DNA from: Dermatophagoides farinae | Lineage: Eukaryota; Arthropoda; Arachnida; Sarcoptiformes; Pyroglyphidae | Assembly (NCBI RefSeq): GCF_024713945.1 | Contig: NC_134677.1 | Location: 7,319,001 to 7,383,000, forward strand | Direction of reading: 5' to 3' | Length of the DNA stretch: 64,000 nucleotides | Shown here: piece by piece, positions 12,901-26,583 of the stretch | How the letters are laid out: the number at the start of each line of letters is the position of its first letter | How positions within the stretch are numbered: the first letter of the stretch is position 1 | Translations under genes and position numbers: made by a program | The notes under the pieces: generated by a model | The model's database searches: none | What the model was told of the DNA's origin: nothing | Seen by the model: only the letters and a program-made list of their open reading frames with translations

Positions 12901-15418
12901 CACCTGCGTTGCTTTTAAATCTTGAAACTTACCGACAAATACATGCGACATCATTCTTTTCACTTGATTCCGAATCAATCGCTTTAGGACAAACATATAT
13001 CGATCTATTGAAAGAAAATTCAAATGTTATAACAAATAACGTATCATCTGAAACGACTGACCAAATCAAATCAAAAGCTATGAATTATCTTATTGACCTT
13101 CGACAAAATGATCTGAACTATAGAGCTTTAAATTATCTTGTTTCATCAATGTTTTCGCGAAACAACGATGAAATTTCTGCTGTTGCCTTGTTCAATAATC
13201 ATGCTTATCATTCGGCAGCCATTGCCGTTGCTTTGGTTGATGAAACATTATTACGATACAGTTTGAATCGAAGTCAATTTAAATTATCCATCTGGAATGA
13301 TCCATTTCCAAAGAAAATTAGTGAATCAATTAAAGCCCGAGAATTTGATTCAGTTTTTCAAACACAAATAATGATCTGTTTACTTGCCTCAATATGCTTT
13401 CTGATGGCCAGTTTTTCATCATTATTGGTCATCGAAAAATCTTCAAATTTTAAACTAATTCAAAAGATTTCTGGCCTGAAAATGTTCTACTATTGGATAA
13501 GTACTTTTATTCTGGATTTTTTCATCTATTTGATATCGGTGTTAATACTTGCTTTTATACTATACATTTTTAATGTGAAAGCATTTGTTTCATTGAAGCA
13601 TCAATCATTTATGATGATATTGCTTTTGCTAAATGGTTTATCATCGTTACCTTTCATCTATTTAATGTCAGGAATATTTAAGAATCCTCATAAAGCCTAT
13701 GTTCAAATTGCATTGTCTTTTTTCTTCATTGGTTTCAGCACTTTTATCACTGTTCTTTTATTACGTATCGGTGATTTTAATCTATTTTACGCAAGTGAAT
13801 TTTGTGATACATTATTTTCTTACATTTTTTCAATTTATGCTGTCATAATGGGCATTTTTTCCATTTATGATAATTTTGTCGGTCTTGATGTTTGTTTTTC
13901 CACTTATAATGTGATGAACATGACAATCGATATACAAAAAATTTGCCAAACACCAAACATTCCAAACTTGCCTGTTCAAATTTTATACTGTTGTAAAGGT
14001 AAAATGTTTATAATTTTTTTTTCGATTACTAATAACTTTTGAATTTTTTTTCAGAGATTTGCACCAAGAATTGCTTCCGATATAATGAAAATTATTGGAG
14101 CATGGAAACACCTGGAATCGGCAAGTATGTTATTGGTTGTATTTTTCTTAGTTTTGTATACTGGTCAGCTTTGATAATCATGGAAGGTCCAATCGGAAAA
14201 CAGCTTAACAAATTAGTGAATTATTTAAACAAAGAAAAATGGGCAAAAACTAACCAAGTGAAATTTAATCAAAAAAGCATCTCAAGTTGTAAAGATGATG
14301 ATGTAAGAGCTGAAGAAATTCGAATTATGGCTAAACACAATGAAATGTTTGAAACTCATGGAATGATTGTCAAAAATGTTTCGAAAAATTATGGCCGTTT
14401 AAGAGCTGTAAAGAACATTAGCTTTTCGGTCGAATGGGCAGAATGTTTTGGTATGTTGGGTGAAAATGGAGCCGGTAAAACAACGACATTCAAAATGATA
14501 ACCGGTGCATCAAAATTGACCAGCGGTGATATTTGGATCAACAAGTGGAATATTAAAGAAGAAATAGACAAAGTATTCAAACACATTGGATATTGTCCAC
14601 AATTCGATGGTCTTCTCAATGAACTTACGGGACGCGAGACCCTGATGATTATCTGTCAAATTCGTGGTATAAAAGAAGAACTGATTCCTCAACAAATCGA
14701 TGCTATGGCTGAATTGCTTCAATTCACTAGCCACATTGATCGTGTCGTTCATGAATACAGTGGTGGTACGAAACGAAAGCTAAGCTTCGCAATTGTAAGT
14801 TTATTAATTTTATTCGATTAATAATTTATCGAATTTGATCTATCTGTTTGCTAGTCGATTGTTGGAAATCCATTAATCACATTTTTAGATGAGCCAACAA
14901 CCGGAATTGATCCAGTATCACGACGAGGACTATGGAATGCTATCCGTTTTGTTCGTTCCGGTGGATCATCATTGGTGTTGACATCACATTCGATGGAAGA
15001 ATGTGAAGCATTATGTGATCGATTGGTTATTATGGTGAATGGTCGTATACGATGTATTGGTAGTCCATTACATTTGAAACGTAAATTTGGCAATGGATTT
15101 ATTGTTCAAATAAAATTAGCAATCAATACAAAACAATCATCACAACAAACATTGGATAATCGTTCCAGATTGATTAATGTTTGTAAAGAAATTACTTTGC
15201 ATAAATTTATGGAAAAAAATTTTGCATCACGTTTTGAATCAAACTATGAAAATCTATACACATATCATATCTATAATAATGATGTTAAATTAAGCCAAAT
15301 GTTTGACAAAATTGAAAAATCACGAAGACATTTAAATATTGAACATTATTCGATTAATCAGCCATCATTGGAAAAGATATTTTTATCATTCAATTATTCC
15401 AAATCAAAGCTTAAATAA
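9937..15418 (+). CDS. ABC transporter, subfamily A, full-length (ABCA3-like)
   Basis: ATP-driven membrane transporter or flippase, usually of lipids. Six exons: 9937-11216, 11270-12035, 12091-12581, 12641-13998, 14055-14794, 14855-15418, giving about 1,732 residues with every junction in phase. ATG 9937 is the first in-frame ATG after a stop. A serine run occupies residues about 16-34. The first membrane helix follows ([17 protein letters not shown]), then a large extracellular loop and a helix bundle. NBD1 has Walker [10 protein letters not shown] (near residue 573), Q-loop CPQFD, signature [10 protein letters not shown] and Walker [13 protein letters not shown] second membrane half leads to NBD2: Walker [10 protein letters not shown] (near 1432), CPQFD, signature [10 protein letters not shown], Walker [11 protein letters not shown]. 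Both ATP sites look intact. The loop motif [16 protein letters not shown] and the [16 protein letters not shown] linker resemble ABCA3-type proteins. AATAAA lies at 15458. Substrate is unknown. Confidence 0.95.
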
Positions 15419-15457
15419 TAATAATATATATTGTAATACAACAAAATATTCATCAAC

Positions 15458-15463
15458 AATAAA
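15458..15463 (+). terminator. Poly(A) signal of the ABCA gene
   Basis: AATAAA 40 bases after the ABCA stop codon, in an A-rich context. Confidence 0.55.
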
Positions 15464-17450
15464 AATTCATCAATTTAATTTCATCACTGTTTTTTTTTCG
15501 AACGGAAATCATAATTTAAAAAAAATCGAATATATTCATACATGATATATAATATTACACTACAAATTCTTATATTTTGAATCCTTTTCCATGGAACAGA
15601 ACGTTAAACACCGCATGCGTAAAAAATTCGTTTGATGTTGTCGTCGTCGTCGTCGTCGTCGTTGCCAAATAATATCATCGATCCTTGTTTTTGTTTTTGT
15701 TGTCTGTGTGTGTGTATTGAATTCGCGAGTATTCGTGTCTATTTTTTTTCTGTATACGTTGTTTTTGGGGTTTTATATGTGTATATACAAAAGAATTGAA
15801 ATTGGTAAAATAATTGATCTTGCAATCATAATTCACATTATTATTATTATAACTATCATCAACCAAGAGAAGTATAAAATTCTATTTAATTTTATTTGTA
15901 GTAGAAAATTTTATTTCATTAGTTTTTCTTTTGTCCGAATGAATTAGAAGCCCAAGAAAAAACCTTTAAACTGAAGCCACCCAAAGAATGATCTGAATAA
16001 ATAAACCAACAGAATCTTACCCATTGTTTATGGCAGAAATAATACCAAAAAAAAACTATTCATCACTCAGCAAGAAAAAACTAATTCGTAAACTAAACAC
16101 ATTCCATGTTTGATTGATTTCAAGAAATTTTAAATTTCATTCATTCATCATCATCATAATCAAAAGAAGTGAAATTTTTTTTTCTTTTTGTAAATACGAT
16201 TGTTCAGTTTTCATTCATTTCATGAGCATTTTTCAACGATTGTATACATTCCAATATGTCACGAACTATGTTTAATTGAAATACATTTGATGAAGCAAAC
16301 GTTTTTCATTTAATAAAACAAATGCCAATGTTATGGTTATAAACATACAAAGAAAACTCCCTCAACAAATTGCATATACAACTAACAATCATTATCATCA
16401 TCGAGTGAACCATTAAATAAAATACTCATCGATTAGGATAGAAAAAAACTAGGCTGAAAAATATAAGAATCTTTTGATCCATATATTATATTATAAAAAT
16501 TAAATATCAAAATTCAACATATCGGTCTAATTTGTTTGTTGCCGTTAATTATCATCACTATCATATTGGACATTCGACATAATCCAATTCGAATCATCAA
16601 AATCAACTAATTAAAGTGAGTAGAAAATGTTTTTTTTATGGTTTAATTTTTTTCCAACAAAAAAAATCATGTTATTAGTTGATGGACCATGATTTCGTTC
16701 TAGTATTTTCATTCAAAACATAAAGGTGGTAGCACTGTCATTAGGAATTGAGAATTTCAAATTAATTTAATATATAAAGTTATAATGATCCAGAATTGAT
16801 CAACATCTGTTTTTTTTTGGTGATCAAGATTCCAGGTGCTAAATGTTTGCCGGCATATTTGTCAATAGCTAACGATTCGATATTGATTGGTGATATGGTG
16901 ATATCCAAACTTTACTAAATTCTTTTAACTTGTTTTAAATGTTTATGCTTTGTGTTGACTAGAATCTTGATATTTATGCCAAGATGTTTGAATGTGTTTG
17001 ACATATATACTAGTGCCAGATGGCAAATTTGACTGTAGATTGTTTTTTTTTGTATGCGATAAAAATGAGAAACGATTGTATATTTTTTCGATACAAAATT
17101 ATGGTCCTCCTTCATATCATCAATGCAACGTGTCCTAAATAACGGGATTTTGTTGCCTATAATACTTTGATTCTTATGGTTTGTTGTTCGTTGTTACGTT
17201 TGTCATTCAATTAATAAAATATAAAGAAAATTTTGCTAATAAAATCAAACTGTGATTTACACACACCATGATAAAAATCTTGACATTATAATCGCTTTTA
17301 ATTGTTCAACATGAACGCATGATAAACGATGAAAAAATGGCCATCCATTATCCTTGATTTTTATTTTTCGTTGTTTGCCTTGTGGCGGCATTGTGGTGAC
17401 ATTATTATACGGTAGAATGATCAATCATTTAATTAAAAAAGGTAATTTTT
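15464..17450. other. Intergenic region with a possible decayed coding patch
   Basis: Mostly A/T-rich non-coding sequence. A (TCG) run lies at 15639-15663. The part from about 16780 to 17140 is less repetitive than its surroundings. On the minus strand it reads as protein-like pieces interrupted by stops, as described in the findings. No intact gene is supported. Confidence 0.5.
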
Positions 17451-17456
17451 TTTATT
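17451..17456 (-). terminator. Poly(A) signal of the Gly/Pro-rich gene
   Basis: AATAAA on the minus strand (TTTATT on plus) about 40 bases beyond the TGA stop at 17495-17497. Confidence 0.5.
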
Positions 17457-17494
17457 GTTCAACCACAAAAAAACATTCATTTTTCACACAATTT

Positions 17495-18083
17495 TCAGTT
17501 ATCGGAATTACCACAGCTTGGAGGTGGTGGCAAATCACTACCAACGTATGTTCCTAGTCCAGGTTCTGTTCCTGGCACTGTTGCGCCTAGACCGATTCCA
17601 ACACCGGGTACTCGATAGGTCGGTTCGGCTAAACCTGGTCGATGATATTGTGGTTCGCCAAACGATGGTGTATTATTCGGCGGAACAACGCCCATACCAT
17701 AGTTGCCATTGTTATTTGGTCCACTGAAATGGGCATGTTCACCATAACCGGCTGGTCCAGGAGGATTATCACCACCAGGTTGATTATAAATTGGTACACC
17801 AAATGATTGCTGACCCGGTTCCGGTGGTTGTCCTAGAGAAGAAGAGGTGAAACCATCATGGATGCTGTTGTCACCATCATCACAACAATTGAAACAGGCT
17901 ATTTTGTATTTTTTTCAACAAACATATTGTTTACTAATGTTTGGCCAGATTTTTATTATTTTATTATTATTTTAGTTAGTAGGCCATCGTGTTTGTTAGG
18001 GATTGTGCGTTGCACAATGTGTATGTTTTTTTTTTTTTGTTGATGATGATGGTCAATTTTATTTGGAAAAACTTACCTGACAT
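17495..18083 (-). CDS. Small glycine/proline-rich protein of unknown function
   Basis: Two coding exons on the minus strand. The first is 18083-18077, only seven bases (ATG TCA G) before a strong gtaagt donor. The second is 17832-17495, after the acceptor ttcttctctag. Together they give 345 bases, 114 residues, starting MSGQPPEPGQQSFGVPIYNQ and ending in a TGA. The protein is rich in Gly, Pro and Asn, with tandem PGxG and PTYRVPGVGIG stretches and a PPPP near the C-terminus. It has no signal peptide or membrane helix. An AATAAA on the same strand lies about 40 bases past the stop (17456-17451), which supports a real transcript. I do not recognise the family; a cytoplasmic proline-rich adaptor or a disordered protein are guesses. 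Confidence 0.65.
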
Positions 18084-20533
18084 TTTTGTCAATTTTCAAT
18101 AATTTGATTCAATCGGGAAAATAAAATGTGTACTGGCTATGATGATGATGATGGGCGACTTTCACTGATTGAAATCTATTTGATTGTGTGTGATGGCTTT
18201 TTGTTTGAAATTTTTTTTTTCTTTTTTGATCGATCAAATCACTTTTTTTTGTGATCGATTTTATGGATATGTCGATGTGTGTGTGTGTATGTCGTAAGCT
18301 TAGATTACATTAGACAGATCCTATTTACACACACACACGTACATTTAAAAAAAATGCAACAATACATGTAATGCAATACACAATGGAAGGAACAAAATTC
18401 TACATGACACGTAGTCATCAACTGCCATTATTATCTCATCATCATCATCATCATCAATGATGTTTTGTCGCTATAGTTTCAATCTATCTAATCACATAAT
18501 AATGTAAACCTATTCAATTTAGCTTTTATTTTTTTATCAAAAATTTCACACTTGAAGTGAAAGGAAGAGATTTTTTTTTGTTTTTGACTCATACATGTAA
18601 TAATAGGATCCAGGATCTTGAGATCTGAAATAAGTCATGAGTCGATTATTTATTATTAACATTTTATGTATACCAAACACACAAAAAAAATGATCAGTCA
18701 TCATTCGATAATTTTTTTTTTTTTTTTTGTTACTCGGATGACATTGTGTGATATATGTGTGTTGTATATGAATGAATGAAATTTATTTCATTTCCAATCA
18801 ATTTGTAATTGATTTCAATTGACATCACCCATCATTATCATCATATATTGTTGTTTGATCGATGAATTCAGGTTTTTTTTTCCTTCTCTTCTGATTCTAA
18901 AAAGACCACATTACATTGTAATTTAGTTATATATTGAGCGATTGACTAAATATGGAAATCAATGACGTTATTGTATTGAAAAAAATTTTTTTTTTTATTA
19001 GATGCTTTCATTTCTATGCGTTTTTTTGTGACATTAATCCCCCCTTTCATTTTTGTTGTTCATTACATTTCAAAAATTCTTTTTTTCAAGTGATTGCAAT
19101 TTCTATATGTTTGTATTGTTGCTGCGATATTCGGAAACCAAAAAACATTGGATTGAACACCTGTTGTTTGATATACCTACACACACACATTATTATCATA
19201 AACTGAAAGGATAAAATGGGTGGTGAATCCGTTTTCATTGGAAATTTTATTTTATTAATCCTATATAAATAACTTTTGTTAGTTTTTTTTCACAACAATA
19301 AATAAGAATATATTTATATTGGTTATTGATAATCGTCAAGGTTACATTCATTCTTAAGATTAAAAATGATTGAAATTTAAACCATTTCCTAGGTCAAATG
19401 TCGAAATCATATGTGAATAAAAAATAAATAGGAGTAATGGAGACCTGAATCTATTGAACTACGTGTTTGTTTGTTTGTTTGTTTGTCCCTATTTGCATAT
19501 AACAACAATTATTTCAAAGTTCGCACCTGACCAATATATATTTTTTTTTTTGCCATTATATACATATTGTCTCTATGTCGACAATGTAATATAATGGATG
19601 CACACCTTATTTTTTTTCGATTGTATCGGTCGGATTTTTTTTCCTAAAAAAAAACGTTATGATAATATTGTTGTTGTTGTTGTTGTGAAAGTTGTATACA
19701 ATTGAAAATCATTAAAAAAAATTTTTTTTTTTCATCTGATGTTTCAATGTTTATTTTTATTTGGAACATGGTCAATTTTGAATAAAATGAATTGTAAATA
19801 CCATATTTATTCATTGGAATTTTTCATTTTTGCCTCTGATTTCAATTTCAATTCACATATTGTCATTATATGAACTGAACTTATTGTTGTTGAACGAGAA
19901 ACAATAAAAAAAACTTGCCTTTGATAAAAAATTTTTTTTGTGTCATCAAGCGTGATCACACCTTTTTTTCAAAATAAAAAAAAAACTATAATGAAAGCAA
20001 CAACAACAAAATCAATGTGTGCGGGCCATCTACACCTGTGCTTTATTGAATGATGATAATTGATCCATCAAATTACCTTGAATTTCATCATTTCATTGAT
20101 ATTTAGGTCTGATTTTTTTCCGTTTTTATTTTTCAACCAATTGATTATTAATATTCCTTCAATGGTTTCATTTTCATAAAGATCACTGACATAACTAGAT
20201 CATCAAATGTATTTGTTCGTTTATAATCATCATCATCATTATCATTATCAAGATGATTTAAATATTCGTTTCCTATATATATGTTTGAATGATTAATCTA
20301 CACACTCTGAATTACACTTGTTCATTTGCATTCATTCTACTTGTTGAACATATAATTTGCTAATGATGTTTTTTTTTTATATATAGGCTACAAGTTTACA
20401 TCATAGAAATCATCACAACATTATGTTTACAAAGACAGTGGAAAAAAAAGATCCAGATACTTTGTAAAATTTTCAATACATACATTGTAAATGTAATGTT
20501 TTTCGATGATTTATATATATATATATAATAAAC

Positions 20534-20555
20534 TACGATGTTCCATAACATCGTA
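20534..20555. repeat. Perfect inverted repeat (hairpin)
   Basis: TACGATGTT, a four-base loop CCAT, then AACATCGTA. It sits at the left edge of a roughly 350-base stretch that lacks the microsatellites seen on both sides. Confidence 0.5.
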
Positions 20556-21130
20556 ATGATCATATATCGATAATACGTTCGCAGTCATGATTGGGAATCG
20601 GACACTATTGAAATATTTGTGGATAAAATAAAGCTTTATTGATCAAGTATACGCAGATCATAGATCCCAGATACTCGATCGATAATGATAATTTGGGATG
20701 GGTTTATATACTAGATTACAATCAATTAGAAACATTAATTAGGTTATAACATTCATTAAATAGTCGAACATCCATAAAATATTCAAAATCAAAGAAATAT
20801 TTTTACATATATAAAAAAGAAATATTTTGATCAACCTCATTGTTTGTGTCGGTGTATGATTACCCCGAAAATTCTGACAAGTTTCTCACATTTTTAAGAT
20901 GAAAAGCAAAAATTATTATTATAAATGATTAATTCTTTAATCTTAAACTACTAAATTTGATGGATTACCATTATATAATTGTCATTATCGTTGTTGTTGT
21001 TGTTGTCGTCTTTTTTTTGTCATGATGAAATTGAAAATAAAAATTCATCACATTGTGCATGACGATAATATGTCACCAAAACGATAATAAAAACAGGAAC
21101 AAAAATCTATTTCTAGTCTCTCGATAAACG

Positions 21131-21156
21131 ACTAACTAACTAACTAACTAACTAAC
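21131..21156. repeat. (ACTA)n tetranucleotide microsatellite
   Basis: Six and a half uninterrupted copies of ACTA read directly. Confidence 0.9.
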
Positions 21157-24100
21157 TGATTGACATACGACAGACATACAAATAGATAGATAAATAGATG
21201 AAATAATAACCAAATGCAATGAAATAATACAATTTACGATCTACTTTATATTATGTGAGTAATAAAAATAAAATTATTTACGATGTATACATACATCATT
21301 TATATTCATCAGCTGTATGTATGTAGTCCATTCCACTTTCATTTTCAATTTTACGGCCATTTTTTTTATAAATTTTCATTCTTTTGAAGTTTTGGGTTTT
21401 GTCAAATTTTTTTCCCTGTTTGTTGTTGCAAATATTATTGTCGCTGTTTGAGATGTTAAAAATGAAAAAGAAGGAGAAAAAATTTTACCACCTCTTGAGC
21501 TTGTTATCACTATGAAAGTTCATTTTTCCAAATTGAAACTTACATACATGCGGAAGCGGTTTCTTTCCCCCTTGCTCTTGCTGTTTCTGTGTGTGTGTGT
21601 GTCTGTCTATGATTGTTTGGGTAAATTTAGAATCATTTGACAGCCAATTCTTTCATTTCAATTCATTTGCATGCATGTCGACATTGATGAAGACATGTAG
21701 AGAAAGTGAGCGAGAAAGAGAGAGAGTGAGAAAGATGAATAACCGAATCCATTCTTTTTTTTTGCTATTCGATCTTGATGAATCGGTTTTTTCTTCTTTG
21801 AAATTGAAATATTTTTCATGTCATTATAAATCTGGTTGTTATTTATTATTATTATTGGGCGCCATACTGTGCATTTTTTACACATTTTTTCAAACAGATT
21901 TGTGATCCAGAAATGAGAAAATAACATTTATTATATTGTTTTGCGTTTTTTTTTTCGCTGGCATACAATTGATTCATTGAATGATTGTTTGTTTATATTG
22001 TTTATGATGATGATGTGAATGATGTTTATGATGATTGGCAATTGGCGACAGTAGCAGGAAGCAATGAAAAAACATTGGCCATGATTGAATGAATGAATGA
22101 ATGAATGAGGCCAATAACCACATTGCGTTAGAGTATGTATTCTATTGTTGAGAATTACCAACATTTTATCGATTACGATTATTGTATCGAGTATCTGGTA
22201 GCACACACACACACACACACAGGTATATCGTAAATCTAATTTCATTCCTTTTTTGCTCTTGTTCCTGTTCATCGTACACATTTTGTGTGTGTGTGTGTTT
22301 GTTTTCAATGTTTGTTCGATCCCATCATTTCAAGTGAATTATAATCAATGTCTCCATTGTATTCATTTTGTTTGTTTGTTTGTTTTGTTTTCGATATCAG
22401 GTCGCTCTTTCTGGATTGATTGATTTTGATCTCGATTTTTTTTGTCTTTTTTTTTTTGTTTTGTTTTTTCATTTCCACATTTTTTTTATTGTTTTATGTC
22501 ATATTTTTCTGTTCGTTTGTTGACTTTTACATACATTTGGCTCTACCTTTGATTGTTTTCAATTAAATTATAACTTGAAAAAAATTGCATTTCATGTTTT
22601 TTTTTAATACACAAAATACTAGGAATGAAATGATGATAATGCCTGAAAGGGAAGTAAAGAATTGCCTGAATTATGTGTATGCGTAACAACAACAAGTCAA
22701 TTACCGTTTTGTTGTTGTTGTTATTGTTGTTGCCGTCAACGTCTTGTCTTGTCTGTCTGTCTGTCATCATACGATAATCATTTAGTTTTTTTTTCCATTC
22801 ATTTGTCACATTTAATTTTCAATGTCTATCTAAATGAATGAATGAATGAATGGCACAACAACAACAACAACAAAGATAGATGAATGGATCTGATGATTGT
22901 TCGTTGATTAAAAACAAAACAAAAAAAAGAAAGGCGTCGTAAAAAAATTTAAAAATTTAATTTTCAAATCAATTGAATGAATGAATGAAACATACCGATA
23001 CACTATCTATCTATATATGAGATTTAGTAAAAGTGAAAGTTTGTTTTTTTTTAAAGCCATATGTATAAAATGCGCGCTTTTTGTTGAAATATATTTATTT
23101 GAATGTTCACACACACACACACACACATGTATAACTTTTTTTTTCTCCATTGTGTCTATGTGCTTCTCTGAAATAAAAAATGGGCAAAATAATGATTTAA
23201 AAATGGGCAAAAAATAAAAATTATTAAATGAGAAATATATATAGAGATAGAGTGAAAGAGACAGAGAGGAGATGCCTTGTGTGTGTATTACTTGTTGTTT
23301 GTGCGTATATTTGTTACTTCAACAACAAAGAGAATTATACCAATGTGTATAATGTGTGGAGATTTTTTTTGTTGTTGTTGTTCTTTTTGTTTTGTTTTGT
23401 TTTTTTTTATTATTATTTCTCCCTTTATGATGATGATGATTATTATTATGACTGAACTGAACTGAACTGATTGATTGTTCAGTCACATCATATTCATGAA
23501 TGATACATACACAGACGAATGTTGGATTTTCACAATTGTATGTGTATGTGTGTGTGTGTATGTGTTTGGAGCATGTGCACATACATTATTATTTTGATTC
23601 TTAAAAAAAAAATTCCATTTGAAAACATCCTTGTAGTATCATCATATCATTTTAGCTTTTCAATATATTAACAATGATATAATGTAGGGTTATATTATTG
23701 ATCATCATCATCATCATCATCAAAAAAAAACATATTTCACGTCGTCTTTATACAACAATTCATAAAAAAAAATTCTTTTTTTACATCAATTCTTTTCTGT
23801 CATCTATGTGTGTGTGTGTGTGTGTTCTTTCGCTTTCTCACTCTCACTTGTTCTGTCAAACTACATTGTGTTTTTGTGTGTGTGTGTGTGTGTGTGTGTA
23901 ACACACTTGTAGGAATTTTTTTTTTCATTAGTTTTTCAACCAAGTTTTGTAATAGAACAACAAAATAACAATAATCGTATTGTGTCTATTCTGCTATATG
24001 TATGTTGACACATGAATTGAATTGATTCGACAATGATGATGATGATGGTTGATGGTTGAAGAAGTGGAAAAAAATGACTTTTATTTCATTTACATGGCTA

Positions 24101-25935
24101 TACGACAGAATAATCGTATTGTATGACATGGAAAAAATTTTTTTTCCAAATCATCATCAGTCGTCATCATTCAAAGTGTGTTTTTTTGGGGTTTTTTTCT
24201 TCTCCATTTTATCATTTCCGATGTCCATAATTGAATATATAACATGATGATGATGAAGAGAATTTGAAAAAAAAAATTAATGTAGAGTGAACAGTAGAAA
24301 AAAAGTGCCAATTCATCATCACGACAACAACATGAAATGAAATGAATAATGAATCGAAACCAGAAAAAAATGATGCTATTTATTACGGAATCTTGAAAAC
24401 AAAAAAAAAATTTACCACTCAGCTATATAACCACCCACAATCATCATATATATTTGATTTGTTTTGAACTTTTTCTCACTGTGTGTTTTCAAATTTTGTC
24501 TTCCTGGTCTAATTATCATTTTTTTCAACAAAAAAAAAATGATAATGATAATTTTCAGCTACATTCTGATTTTTTTTTCTTTTTGATCATCATATCAACA
24601 TTAATTGAATTTAATTATGAAGCGAAAAACTTTGTATATCTGGCCATGATATTATCATCATCATCATCATCAACTGATCATACAGAAAAAAAATAGATTC
24701 AATTACCACACACACACACACATTAGATTTTATATTTTCATGAAGTAAATCGATATATTCATAAAAGAAAAGAAATTCGAATCCTTTCATTCGAATCAAT
24801 CACATTTATCGATCACAGAGAAAAGAAAACGGAGTAATAAATGTGCAACGTCCAAAAAAAAAAAAAAAAAAAATTCTCATCAATACATAATCATCATGAT
24901 CATGAAATGAAAAAAAAAATAATAATTTGATGTACCACTTGATCGAGAAATTTTTTTTGTTTGTTTGGATTATTGATATTTGTGTGTGTGTGTGTGTGTA
25001 AAATGGATGGAATATTCACCATACACACACACACAGCTGCTATATCAAGGATCTTAATCGAAAGATTATTATTATTATTATTATTGTGTTTGTGACAACC
25101 AAACGATGACGTTGCTTGCTGATTATGATGATGATGATGATGATGATTTTTTTTTGTATCCAAATATATTGAAAAAAAAATCGCAAGAGGTAAAGAGAAA
25201 CTGTTGTATATACACCGCGTAAACATTTATATAAAATTGTTTTGTGTGTGTGTGTGTGTGATATCAATAATAATCAAATCAAAAAAAAAAAAAAAAATTT
25301 TTTTTATTTGTACTGATAATATATTTGTACCATCATCATCACCATAAAAAGTTTGATTCTTCAAAACCTGAATAACTGTAAACGCTAAATAATTATTTTT
25401 TTCAGTATTGAGTTGTGTGTGTGTGGGTGTGTGTGATACATATGGACCGTTAGAAGATTTAAGGTTAAACGGTATTACAAACAACTCTACTGGTAGTTTG
25501 TTTGTTGTTTTATTATATATTGTGACTCAACAAAAAATTTTTTTTTTTTTTTTGTTATCTGTCTGTGTTTGTCTCATTTTCAATTGATTCTTTTTTTTCC
25601 ATTTTGTATTGTGTATATCGAATGACTTTTCATTTGTTATTCCTAATAATTTTTGCTCCATTATTATTTTATCATTGTCTTCATTGTCGTTTTCGTTATC
25701 GTCATTGACATTGTCATCGCATTAATTTTTTTGTTTGTTTGTTTGTTTGTTTGTTAAATGTTTTTACTGTTATTGTTGTTGTTGTTGTTGTTGAAAATTA
25801 AAAATTGTTGATTTCATCAATTCTTTAAATCGCAATTCGTTGTTGTTGTTGTTGTTGGGAAATTTTTTTTTTCGTTTTTTTTGTTATTTATAAAAATTAT
25901 TCAAAATTTGTGATCCCGGCGTATACATTACAAAC

Positions 25936-26583
25936 ATGTTGCTTGCATTTAAAATGCGTATATGGAAAACGGCATCCAATTCTCCCACGCCGTCGCCGCC
26001 GCCGCCGATTTCTACATCATCATCACCGCCACCATCATTTTCATCATCATCATCGATAAAAAATGATAATGATTCTATAATGGCCAATAAAAGAAATAAT
26101 AATAATAATAATGTCCATGGTAAATCCAAAAAATCACATCGTTCAAAATTTTTTCATTCTTCCTCATTCTCATCTTGTTCATCATCATCATGTTCAACAT
26201 CATCACAATCAATGGCCGCTAAAACATCAAATAATAACGGAACAATTGTTTCATCATCATCACCATCATCACGTTTATCAATTTCATCAGCAACAACAAC
26301 AACATTATCGCCCACAAAAATAATTTGTACACCTAAGAAAATTTTATCTAATCTAACCAATCATCACCATCATAATAATAATCAACGAGAACAACAAAAT
26401 AATAACAATCATTGTGATGATGACCATCATCATCATCATCATCATCATCATAATACAATGGCAAGATTTCGATGTTTTTCCAGTGTAAAGAATCTTAAAC
26501 AATCAATGAAAATGTCTACATCATCATCATCGTCGTCGTCGTCATCGTCATCGATATCATCATCATGTTTATCGAATAATCAT
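25936..26583 (+). CDS. Ser/Asn/His-rich open exon, possible alternative first exon of the NDR kinase
   Basis: ATG 25936 opens 216 codons that stay open to a good donor (CAT then gtaaga at 26584) in phase 0. The product starts MLLAFKMRIWKTASNSPTP and then holds serine runs, NNNNN, a run of nine histidines and a basic patch (KSKKSHRSKFF). Composition follows trinucleotide repeats (TCA, CAT, AAT), so coding is uncertain, but 648 bases without a stop in a region this AT-rich is notable. Two continuations are possible. One is splicing to 42499, the phase-0 acceptor of the kinase. The other is splicing to a strong acceptor at 28433, whose exon ends in a stop after 25 codons (AKTSIESQKRKDHF...). The real gene membership cannot be settled from sequence. 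Confidence 0.45.

Larger units (their letters stand above)
18084..25935. other. Long low-complexity non-coding region
   Basis: No coding exon seen. It contains many T/A homopolymers, CAT/ATG, CAA/TTG and CA/TG runs, a (CTAA) run at 21131-21156 and (TGAA) near 22086-22110. A (GTTT) run lies near 25731-25755. A less repetitive island at 20530-20880 contains a perfect nine-pair hairpin (20534-20555). The short open frames here come from these repeats. Confidence 0.6.

Noticed and set aside
21931-22308. 125-codon minus-strand frame
   Set aside because: Dominated by CA/TG and TGAA repeats and hydrophobic filler; not protein-like outside the repeats.
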